Positions 13,101-25,100 of a stretch of DNA of 64,000 nucleotides are shown piece by piece. Made by a program: the position numbers and the translations under genes. The notes beneath the pieces are model-generated. The model searched no databases and was not told where the DNA came from. It was given only the letters and a program-made list of their open reading frames with translations. Origin of the DNA: Corythucha ciliata (Eukaryota > Arthropoda > Insecta > Hemiptera > Tingidae); assembly GCA_038030265.1 (NCBI GenBank), contig CM075938.1, forward strand, positions 56,475,189 through 56,539,188, written 5' to 3'. Within the stretch, counting starts at the first letter, position 1; each line of letters opens with the position of its first letter.

Positions 13101-16100
13101 CTTAGAACCCCCACCCCCTGCTGTACCAGTAACCCTTCATTATTCCACACCGTTCTACGCTGCACTAAAATAAAACAATGGATTGGAATGTAGTTAGCTA
13201 TTCAATGAGGTGATGGTAGAAGGGGGGAGGCCACCATCAAAGGTAAAGCAAGGGAAGTGAGTCTCTTCGACTGGTCCACCAGACTCGTGGGAAACATTAC
13301 TCAAGCCACTCCACCCTCCTACAACAATCTCAGCACCACCACGACACACTCTTCCACGAACCATCCGCATCCGATGCCTGTGTATATCAGAGCCCCGGCA
13401 TTTACCACGGCAAAAGGGTTTTCCCCACTTCGCCATTCCCAACTACTTTATAAATAAAGCATCTCGATAGGAATTCAATTTTAAAGGATAGTCAGAATTT
13501 TACCTTGAATATTTGATGAGGTTGACGCCAGTATTCCGTGGACGGAATGAAAATTATGATGGAGGAGTCTGTACAAATCTTTGGCAACCGTCTGTTTCAG
13601 GCTATCCTCCATTTCGGACGTGCAGCAACTTAAACCATCGCCACATACAGTGGATCCTGGAACAAAAAAAAATTATTAGAGGGCACGCCATCAATTTCTT
13701 CGCCAAAAGTACCTTTACCTAAAAATTAGTCAAATTTAAAGTATGAGGAAGGTGAACTAGAAAACAAGGAAATACTTCGGTAGATACATAAATAGTCAGG
13801 GGTGGTTGTTTAAAGCCATAAACTTCTTAGTAAAACAGGTAAAAAAAAATGTAAAAAACCTTTCAAGTGGCTCTGAGAGCCGAAGAAAATGTCCCTTTTG
13901 TTCCCACGAAAAACGGTACAACCCTAGTACAAGGGGGGGGGTGGGCAGGAGAGGTATCAAACTTCTTTCAAGCAGGGATCTCCTCCTGGGTGGTACATCA
14001 TTATTGTGTTGACTTCTCTCACAAAATTCATATAAACCAGGCCTCTGCCACCACCGTCATTGGAGTTATCGAGAAATGAACTTATAAAAATCGATGAACG
14101 GCCAGCCACCGGAAATTACTGTCTCAAATAAAAGTAAAGGAATCCTTAAAAAAAAAATAACACATCCCACTCTTTCGCTATCGAGAAGGTGAAAGGAATG
14201 AGTATATTTGAGTTTTAAAGGAGGACACACTATTAAAAGGTGGGTGGCGGGCTTGTTGTTGAGTGTGGGGGAGAGGGGCTAGATGACAGCATCTCTTCTC
14301 AGAGGTTTTCAGGTTCTGAACGGCTCAATTCATAGGCTGCCTTTCTTACGTCTCTCCCTAAACAAAAAATGAAAATCTTTTTCTGCCAAGACTTTCCTAT
14401 TAATGTACGCCGAGTTCATAACGCCGTAAAACGTCAGTGAAATCCCTAATAAAGGCCCCTCCCTCGTTTCAAGGAATCTTTTTCTATTTATATTTCCGCT
14501 ATTTTCGCGGAGTTCTCTAGGGTCTTAAAATTATCTCTGTATGATCTAACGGTGATGGAATGTCTGGGAGGTCAAGATGACACCTTACACGAAACCACAG
14601 TGTTTGGTAATTCACTGACCACTCTTGATCTATTTATACTATTTTTTCAACCGATAGAAGGGGGTGGGGTCGAAATGGAATGGCATATTGTACTGCTAGA
14701 CGTTAATAGTCACTCAATCACAATTCCAGTCGGTTTTAGATACGTGAAGAACATGTTGGGCACGTACGAAGTAAGTAAAGGCAGTGATTGCACTCCTCTA
14801 TCATCAATTGCCGACACCGTGTAATCAAAACTCCCAGATAGTGGCATATTAGAGCTTAAACAACGAAATGAGTCGCTATTTTAACCTAGTTCGTCTCACT
14901 AGGCAGTAAACGCACAATGCAATTTATGGCGAGCTGTACCAGTTGTACAGAGTTGAACTCCCTCTCACTGACTGAGGGTGACCATCTTGCGGCCACTGTT
15001 GCCACAGCTGAATGGGCAGCTTTTCGAATTCCTCTGAGGCCGCGAGCGTATTTGTGTCACAGTGAATGCGTCGCATGGGGGGGGGGGGATCATGGATTTG
15101 ATTGAATGGGCATGTCGAGTGGTCGCCCACGAGTTACTGGTATCTGGACTCATCACTCAAGAGGTTCTAGTAGTTACCGGATGGGCAGCCGCCAGTATAG
15201 CTCCCCACCACAGGTCAATGGGCAGCCTACCGGTACACAAAACACAGTAGGCAGTCTCCTCTTCTTCGACTCAAGGGTTAATTGGAGAGTCCCACCTTCG
15301 GGGAAAACCCCAAAGCTGGGCGCACCGGTGGCAGGCCTACAACTGAGCCCGACAGCGGCCGTCCAGCCCAAGCCCATTTCACCTGTGAAGCTGCTCCTCT
15401 AGCTCTTTCCTCAACGGACAGCACACGGTGTGGGGTGTGGCGGGCAGAAATCAGCGGCTCCAAAGACCTCAACTGGGCTCAAAAGCTTCACTCCCTGAAG
15501 TGGTGTGTGCATTTTGCACACACGCACTATACGCTGCCGTTAAAAACAAATAACGCCAAGAATTCTGAAAGAACACATGAGTTCGCGTTGCTATCAGATT
15601 TCTTACTAAGTGTTTACAAAGGCTTACTATCCCAAAAGTCAGTAAAATTATATACTGAAGTATTTCTAGTTTCTTTTTGGGTGCATAATCGACGCTCTGC
15701 ATTTGTTCAACCAAGTTCCAGTCGCCCCTTACATTAGCACTTTCCGTACAACGAGTGTATAACACCCTCGTACATTCAACACGTGGAATAACTTTCGCCT
15801 TTAAATGTCCCCTTTACGGGAGGATATTACTTTAGAGGGACAATTTCCACCTAAAGACTGGATCGTATGTCTCCAAATAGCAATTTCCTCTTCAAGGTCC
15901 CCTTATATCGGTAATTATCTATCAAAGCGCAGTCACATTCACAGTCACTGAGCTTTCAGTAAGTTAAATGTATACCGTTGTGTTTCTTGAGGTCAATTAT
16001 AGAAGCTGTGCTCATTTGCATCAAGGACGACTGACGACGCCTTTTCATTTTAGAAAAAAAAAACGGCGTTTTCAAAGACATTACGAAAATGTCGTTTCTT

Positions 16101-19100
16101 ATGAGATTAAACCCGATAGTCTAACACCTACTCGCACAAAACATCTTAAGAGGCCCTTCATTTCCTTGTCTTTTTACTGCCATGTTTTTATTTTGAGTCA
16201 TTTGTTAAGTCACGTCCACTCATTTCAAACGTATAGCCTTAATCTTCTGTATGTTCAAAAGTTAATCTCCCCAAACTCTTAAGTAAGTTGTCTTTGACGA
16301 GTATAAAAAGGAATATTTTAAGTCTTAGAAGCTTGCTCGTGAAAAAAAAAAAAAGAAAAAGTTTTTCAGTCGTCTACCATAAGCTTTCAAGAACTAAAAC
16401 CACCCTTTTTACTTCGATTTTTGATCTTCTGAGTCATGTAACATTCATAAGGGCGAGGTATAATGAAACTTTGAACCAAAAACAAAAGAAGGTAATCTGA
16501 AACGACTCGTAGATCAAAATTTATGGAAGTTCGAAATGAAACAATAAAAAATATACGAAGGAAACAGTGAAAGAGAAGGTTCACCGAAAATAAACAGCGA
16601 AAATACGTCTGAAAGTATGAAATTGGTTTCTTCTTTCTTAATGGTAAGAGTAAGTCATGTCACGTTTTATTCTAGTTTTTCAGGCGATATTATTTCCCCT
16701 CTCCAGTCACAATCATCGCCTTATGACGCCTTTTTCTATGGTTCAGTAAAATGAAAAAAAAAAAAAAAAAAAAAATACACTAATCAGCTTCTCATTCGAA
16801 AGACTCCACTCAATTAAGAAAGTAAGTCTTTTCAATCAACCCCCCACCCACACACCCGGGGGCATGCCCGACAACTCTTCAAATTCTACAGCTGAGCTAC
16901 AAGACATTTTTGTCATTGGCTAAACGACTTTGACACTTCTACCCCGAAGCACCAACGACAGTGTCTCAAACTCGGCTTCTCAATTTAGAAAGTTTCTTAA
17001 CGAAAAAAAAAAAAGTTTGAAGTTCTGCCAACTAACTTATTGAAAAGGTGAAAAAGAAGGAGAGCGAGAGAGTGAGATGGCCGTGAAAGAGCTGGGTTCA
17101 TACAAAAAGGCGATCTTTCATGGAAGGGGGGGGGGGAGGCACACATTGATCTTTACTTGCGATCGCCATCCTTCGCCAAAAAGGACTTTTTCAAAATAAT
17201 CATTGAGAAAAAAAGACCACGTGAAAAGATTGGCGTGGAATATAAAAAAAGAGGGGGACACCATCACTTTCGCATTAAAAAACACGGCAATAACGGAGAA
17301 GATTATGGGAGAGAGCTCGGGCTCTTTTTTCAAAGTTTTTAAACCTTTCAAAGATCCTCGTATTTTGAAATTCACAGCGGAGGAGCAAGGTAAAAGTTTT
17401 AAAAAGTTACGAGATAAATTTTGCGCTTAAGCCGCAGAATAGAAAATGTGAAACCGCAATACTGACAACAATTAACTATTTTCTCCAAGAATACCAATTC
17501 ACTCTGGAAGACAAGCCCGATAGAAAAATAATAAAAGAACACTTTTTTTTACGGTTAATAACAAAAAGGCAGCCAGCGTCCTGACATGCCTAAGTACAAA
17601 AAGGGTGGAATCCAGAGGGGGAGGATGGTAACAATCGGCTCAACAGCCTCTTTTTGGTTCCCCTGAAAACGCTATATTTTGATCAGAATGTGCTACCAGA
17701 TGAAGAACTCCCGGAGAAAGTGCATACATGAACAGCGGTCACAAACAGACAAAAACCCAGCCCAGAGTCTGATCTGGCTGTCACTCACCCAGAAATATTT
17801 TACACGGCCCCTAATACCAACCCTATCCAAGTTTTCGGGCTGAATACCAATTTTATGATAAAAATTGGCAATTTATACACATTCAAAAAAGAAGAAGCTG
17901 ATATTGCAATAAGTTCAATTGCAATCAATCCGTTTGAATTCAGACTCGGAAACCATCAAGTCAGTCAGTGCAAGAAAACAAGGAATTCTATTCCAAAGAC
18001 AGACGTTTCGCTAGAAAATAACAATTTTTAGTCCGAAAACTGTAAATTATAACCCACGAAAGTGACATTTTCGCCCCACACCTTCACCCCAGAGACTTCT
18101 ATTCAAGCAGAAAACTTTTACACCACCGCGAGCCTATGTTTCTGTACGAAAACCGCATATTTTGCTTTATTATTGACGATTCAACACCCTAAAGCTGGCC
18201 CCAGACAGTTTCAGGTTACCGAAAATGGTCAAATCTGGTTTCATGACCTCAGATTGAATTATTAAACAACAAAGTTTGACATTTCTTACATAGAAGGAAC
18301 TCTTTGATCGCGCACTGCCAATTTATGGCCGCAAAATCCTGTTATTTTACAAAAACACTTCATTTTGCAGCTGAAACTGGCTAATCGTAAGAATTGACGG
18401 GTAGACCATTTTGTTCACGAATAAAAAAAAAATGGGGTTTGCGTACCCATTTGAGGGGCGGGGAAGGGCAAATGGTTAGCCTTGAAATACGGAAACGTGA
18501 CAGACGTTAAAAAACATAAAAACGAGAAATACGGTATTTGTTAAAGGAGGTGCATATATCACAGCTCTAACTCTTTCATAATCTGGAACTCAAAAGAATT
18601 TATGACGCTTTTTATCGGTCGTTTATGTTCCCCCCCCCCCCGAGGAAGTTAGGAAGAGGGAATGCTGAAAACACTCAGGCAACGTAGAGGTCGCATTTGG
18701 ACGTTCCACGTCAATCACAGAGCACAAATAAGAGGGAGAGGAAGAAATATTTTTTCTTACGAGAACCAGACGAGGGTGCTGAATTCAGGAAGCCTTAAGT
18801 AAACAAAGTAGTTATAAAAAATTTCAAAACTTGAGGGATCTCAGTAAAGAGAATTGAACAAATCGAAATTTCGGGATTGGAAAAAATTTCAAATCCGTCG
18901 AAGTTGGAACAGAGGAGGAATAAACCTCTTGATGGTAGCAGTGGAGAGGCATGGGACCCACAGGGGTGGCACAGCTCGGTTTCTGCAGCCTTGCAGCGAA
19001 ATGGGCGATTATATCCATTTCACCACCGAGGCGCCGGATTTGACAACCAATTCCGTGCACTTGGCACTCATAAAAACTCCAATTTCGGGGATTTAACTCC

Positions 19101-22100
19101 TTTCAAAGCCTATTTTGTGCGCTGGGCTCTTTAAAAACCTCAAATTGTGCACCTTCAGAAGCCAAATAAGCGGATATGGCTACATCTGAGGGAAGATTTT
19201 GGGAGACTGTCAAAGAAAAGTGAAACTCGTGTGAGACGAGATGAGATTGACATCAGCTTGAAATGTACGCTCTCAGGCTTTTCAATTCGCTCTCATCTCG
19301 TCTCACGTGTGTTTCACTTTTCTATGACAGTCTCCCAAAATTCTTGGATTTGGCTGCTCTTGAGACCAATCTTCGCGGATCTGTATTCTTTTGAAACCAA
19401 AATTCACGAAGTTGGCTCCCTAAAAATCTTTTTTGATACAGATACAATTCCTTCTCGAACCCTAGGAATTCTTTCGAGACGCTTTTTACAGACCTGAAAT
19501 ACCCGGAACAATAGCATATACGTAATACATAATGAAAATAAATAAAATGCCAAGTTAAATGTATGCTACATAATAACTTGAACCATGGTACACGGTAAAA
19601 ATCACTTTATTAAGTGATATTCCACATCATAAAGATTGAGATCCCTTGCCCCCACGTCGACGACAGTAAAAAAACTAGAACATAGTATGCTACCTTCTTA
19701 TAAGGCCACTACTCGGAGAACCGAAGTTTAATATCCATCATGTAAGATCCATTCATTCCTGACTGATCTTTTTTCCACAGTTCCTCTAATATTGCATTCC
19801 TGAAATACCGTTAGAATAAACGTACAAACGAAAAAAACGTGGAAAATTGAAAGGTGATAAACCCTGGGCAATGCTTTTTTTGCTCGTCATCGGCGACGCT
19901 TCGACGTCAAAGGATGCGTCAAAATATCTTAAAGGGAGGAGGTCTTGAAACTTGGAATTTGGACAACCTGTCTGACTTCTTGCCGGTTCGCAGTCTTCCT
20001 GAATACTGGCGAGGTCATTCTTTGCAAGGACGAATTCGTCCTCCCAGACAGGAATATTTAAAAATTGACGATTAACGAATGAAGAATTTTTATTTTTTCC
20101 GTTCTCGCGATGAATGAAGAAAAAAGAAGGACTCCTCCCATTGCCATCCCCTCCAAGAAGCCGATACCCCCCCCCAACAGTTGCGAGGCAAAAAAGAAAT
20201 AAAGCAACTCCTAAGCCACAGCGTATGCGTGTGTACCTACATGTTTTGTGTGGGGCCTCCCTTTCCCACAAGGAATGCCACGGTTGGATATATACCTGTA
20301 ACAGAACCAGTCAACTCCTTTTTATAGCTGGTGCGATGCCGAGGCCGACCGCCTATATATTGATACACTTTTTTTAACCCTCGCCAACCCTCTCCGCTGC
20401 TAAGAGATTCACCTATTGTATTTGCTGATGCTGAAAGTCTCATATAGCGTGTTACACCCATCCTTCCCATAAGGATGACAGGGGAGAGGTGAACTAATGT
20501 TTTTCATACAAATGGGGAAGTGCCATTAGTAGAGCACCTAACTGCATCACGATCGGAACGAACTCGAACAAATTATTAAAACATGAAAAGATTATCGCAT
20601 GGTATATTATTGAAAGTGGAACAGTTATAAATAAACTGGATGAAATATGAAGGAAAACGGTATCCAATCCCATTTTAATATCTCAACAACTGCATAAACA
20701 TAAATTAAAAAATAAAGAAGAGAGTTCGGGTTTCATAGCTGATAAATTACCGGTGGATTATTCCCACAGTACGCTTCCAGTTGCAGCGAGCATGACAATA
20801 GAATTGCGACATATAATGCCCACTGAGGACAGTCTACAAAACTACATAACCCGAGGAAAAGTGTTAAGTGACGCAACATTCAATCACTTATTCACAACCC
20901 CGCCCGTAAATGTCAGTCAGAGGTCATTTTTCACTACCTGTTTTACTAAATAAGCAGCGTCGACGGGGGTTATTCGCGCTGCTTTTTGATCGGAGCACTC
21001 TATTTTTCGTATACGAGAACATCGAACAAAGAAAGCGATTAAATCTGAATCTAAAATTAGGCTAAAATACCTGTATAAGCCTAATGGAAATAACATGTCC
21101 TTTATATAAGCTGGGGATTTCCAAGCGTGAATTCCTAATAGCAACAGTGACAGCTTGATAATGTGCAGGGGAGGCATCTACGATGGTGAAACTACTGGAA
21201 AAAATTCATTGAACGGAGATCCCGTGATCAACCAACTTTAATTTCAGTAAACTTGGCAGATAAGGACATTTGTCTTTTTCACCTTCCCACTTATCGATCT
21301 TTCTTCCTTCCCTCTTTGTACTCCACCTCTCTTACACCAAACTACTGCGAAAACTAATTTCCGGCTTTTAAAAGGAGTCCCTGACGCTTTCATTTTATAA
21401 CTTTCATGTCCTCATTACTATCGTATTTTACTATGGGCTCTCAAGATGAGATAATAAACTTACCAAAAAAACAACCTTTCGCCAACTCCTATTAACAAGA
21501 GATTTTTATGTCTTTACTATTGGGACGAATACAATCAGCGAATACGGCGCTGATTGTATTAACTTCTAATAATAAGTGAATTTCTTTGTTCGGCTTTTAC
21601 TTTTTTTTCAAAGATAATTAATGAATAAACCTGGTGAGATTGAACCTGCGACTACACAGGATCATGTAATTGTGAGATATTTTTCTCTAGTTAGCGTAAC
21701 GCACTTCACAAAACAGTGGGATCAAGCGAAACCACTCGAGCATCATCTCTCAGCGCTCCACAAACCCATCCCATCACTTTTCTACACCTCTTCGGCATCC
21801 TTTGTAACAAAAGGTATGAATACAGAAGAAGGAGGGTCGTTAGCCCCCCGGGTGCAGGAAGTTAATCGTCAGACCGGAACCAGCGCGTACATTCCCCCTT
21901 CCCCTCTTCCTATTCGTAGTTCGCCACCGTGCTCTTCCAATACGCACATTTTGACCATCTTTTTGTATTTTATCGTCTGCATCAAAAAACAGCGCACCGA
22001 ACTCGGGACGGTTTCAACAGAAATTACAATTTTTACCTGTTCGATCTGTGCGCTCGCCTTGGGCCAGGGTTTCTCAACCCATGGTAAGCGAACCACTGTA

Positions 22101-25100
22101 GTACCTCACAGGTGGTACGCATCCACCTTTCCAAAAATATAAATTCATATACATACGCGATTTCTAGAGCTAATTAAAGGGGACAACGTCTGACGTAATG
22201 GGAGAGGCTCTTTAAAGCAATATATAATGTGAATGTTAGTAAAACAGTTTTCGTAGTTTCTGGACCCACTCCACTCACGCGCTGTCAGGGACGGAGTCCA
22301 TGGTCTCTCTGCGTCCAGGGCTTGGGGACGGGGAGAGCTTGTCAGAACCAAGCTCGCGGGGACGGGGAGAGCTTGTCAGAACCAAGCTCGCGCTCGCGGT
22401 TTTCAACATTCCTGCACTTTGACTAAGTGGACACGTCAGTAGGATATTCTTTTTTAAAAGCAAAATTAAGATTTTGAATGGTTGATCATTTATTTCCATA
22501 ACATTTACTGGGAGTTATCAGTATCCAACCAGTTTGACTAGGAGCACGATTGTTAAAATATATCATACATATCGCTCAACCAATAGTTTTCAAATCTTAA
22601 GGTGTACATCCAGGGATCAAGGCACAACTTTTAAGCCGTAACTCATTCCGACCAGTCAAGAAAATTTATGGCGAAAATTTGTCAGGTTTCCTCACAATTC
22701 TGTCAGTTTCTTGTATCCAAAAGTATGTCCATTTATATAGTATATATAATGTAAATGTTGGGAGCCAATTGTCAAGTTTTCAGGTTTTAAAACCAGTTTC
22801 GAAGGACTAAGATATGCACTCGGCCGTATATTTAGTTTCTAGGACTGATATCACCAGTTTTTGGACAAATAAACTCAAAATTTGCAGTTTCTGGCTGCAA
22901 TGTCAGTCTGTGATGGATACTGGGCATTTACTTAGCGAATAGCTGCTGGTTTTATCGGGTAAGGTAAATTGCCAGGTTGACGAATGAGTCAAAATAATGC
23001 CGAAAGGAATGAAAAATTTCGTTTTGGGGACAAAAGTAAGGAAAAAACAGATGCATCATCAAGTAGACACAGCCGATACACCGTCCTTATTATGGACTCA
23101 ACAACAATCTTTTTAAAAACTCTGATCTGGGTCACACAAAAGGTGTTCTATTTGTCCTCATTTTTTCCCCCTCAAGCGCCTCCGTTTCGACTTCGCGAGG
23201 GCGAAGCTTCTTCTACACGATCTCGTTCGTAGGCCTCTCCCCGTAGGCGTTACTAACGAGAATGGGACTTTTGGGCCCAGTTCCAATGCAAGTCGGGTTA
23301 TTCAACTTTTAGAAACGTTGCCAGCGCCACACTTAGCTTCTATTTTCTCAACGTTCAAAACTTTTTTGTACAGAGAAAAAAAAACGTTAATTTTGACACT
23401 TTTCCATGGAAGTTTTCAGGTACTTTATCAACGCCACTTCATTCTGTCAATTTTGAAACCCAAGGATCACTATGATTACCCCACTCCACCCACCACAAAC
23501 AATTCGACACGCGCGAATGAAATGGAGTGAGAGACCCGGGGTACAAATTAGCTTGTTTTACTCAGACGTGCTCACTCTTCGTTAATTACAGTATTGACCC
23601 AAGTTGTTATTATTGTAAAGCGGCCATAACCGCAGTGATTAGATACTTTGCCGAGAAGGTGGAGGCGCTCCAAAATTGGTCCCCTCCCCTCACAACTGTT
23701 CACAATGAGACGAGCTAATCAATCGAATTCAATATGAATAAACTTATTGACTGACATTAGCTACTGTTGGGCTCTTTTTCAATGAGTTCCACCTGCCCCC
23801 TTTATTCTGTAACTCTTAACGCGTGCGTTAGCGAAATTTCTCAGCTGATTATTTTCAAATATTCACCTTGTTTATTTCGCTAACGCGTTATGAGTTACAG
23901 AATTGGAGGACTGATTTGAATCATTTGTCAAATCAGTCATTGCATACCATCAGAAAAATGTTAGTAGCCTAAAGGCAGCCCTCACCCCTCATAAACGTAA
24001 TTACCCAAACATGAAGAAATCAAAGGTCACCTCCATCATGATATTTTTTTTTTCCAAGACAACTCTTGGCATTCTACCAGAAAGTATGCATATAATGAAA
24101 TACTCGCACAACATAGAGAATGCCACTGAAATTTTGTCCAACTTTTTATTCGGGTCGTTACCTTTTTTAATGCTATAATTTGAAAATATTTTATACTTTC
24201 GAAATTCAAAAGCTTTCCTCCTTCAAATGAAAAATCATTGGAACACGAATTAACTAAATATGTTTTGAAACGGAAATCCCCTCTAGCTGACGTTGCATTT
24301 CTCGTGAGAAAGGCAAGAAAGTGTTAAATCGACATAAAAACTACACGAAGCACCGAGAAAAATAAATCCTCGCGAAACAATACAATACAATAACGATTTC
24401 TCAACTGATGATTATAACTTCTTTTCTCTCTCTCTCTGGAACCCTACCGTCTACTTATTTTCATAAATTGCGTGGCGCGTCTTTTAGAATAACCACCCCC
24501 GGATTCACCAGGTGCTTTTTGTAACGATATCATTACAGAGGCAACCTACGGGCCTCCGGGTGTGTCTTAATTAGTTGTTTCCAAGGGGGTTTCGTATGAA
24601 GAAACCCAAATTACATGGGTCGCTTTTGTCATTACAGCAGTTTAACCAACCATCATGTGAATTATTTAGCATTTTATTCAAGGTTTAATAAAAGTATGAT
24701 GATGAGGCTCATTTGTTCTCGTCATTTTACAATATCCCCCTAGTCTAAACGCGCGAGCGTCAAGCCCAACTGTCGATTTATACTACAACTGGCTGGTCAC
24801 AAACACATCTAAACACAATTACAGTGGTTCGGAACCTGAGAAACAAACTCATAACAACAAAACCGTAGAGTAATGATCGCAAAAAATGGATGAGGCAGAG
24901 GAGAGGGGGAGGTAGGATGTATTTTCTCTCACAACAAAAACTGATAGCGTGTGGGGCCAGAGTCATCGACCAAGTCTGCTTCGTCCCGTTCGAACCCAAA
25001 CGACCCCCCTCATCACTTGAAAGTTTTATTGCCGTCAAACGAATTTCCCACCCGCCAACCATTTTAAGATTAAAATTTGCGCACAAAAACTTTTTTCTCT

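Noticed and set aside
16855..16930. tRNA-like A-box GTAGCTCAGCTG on the minus strand
   Set aside because: The anticodon arm and B-box are missing. At most it is a SINE remnant.
19786..20271. 161-codon minus-strand open frame with a hydrophobic segment
   Set aside because: No signal-peptide arrangement, conserved motif or splice partners; chance cannot be excluded.
21629..21690. tRNA or SINE B-box (GGTTCAATCTC on the minus strand)
   Set aside because: No A-box at the right distance, and no acceptor stem can be formed.
21621..22142. 173-codon plus-strand open frame
   Set aside because: No family motif and no splice context, and its end runs into a hAT-type transposon terminus at 22065.
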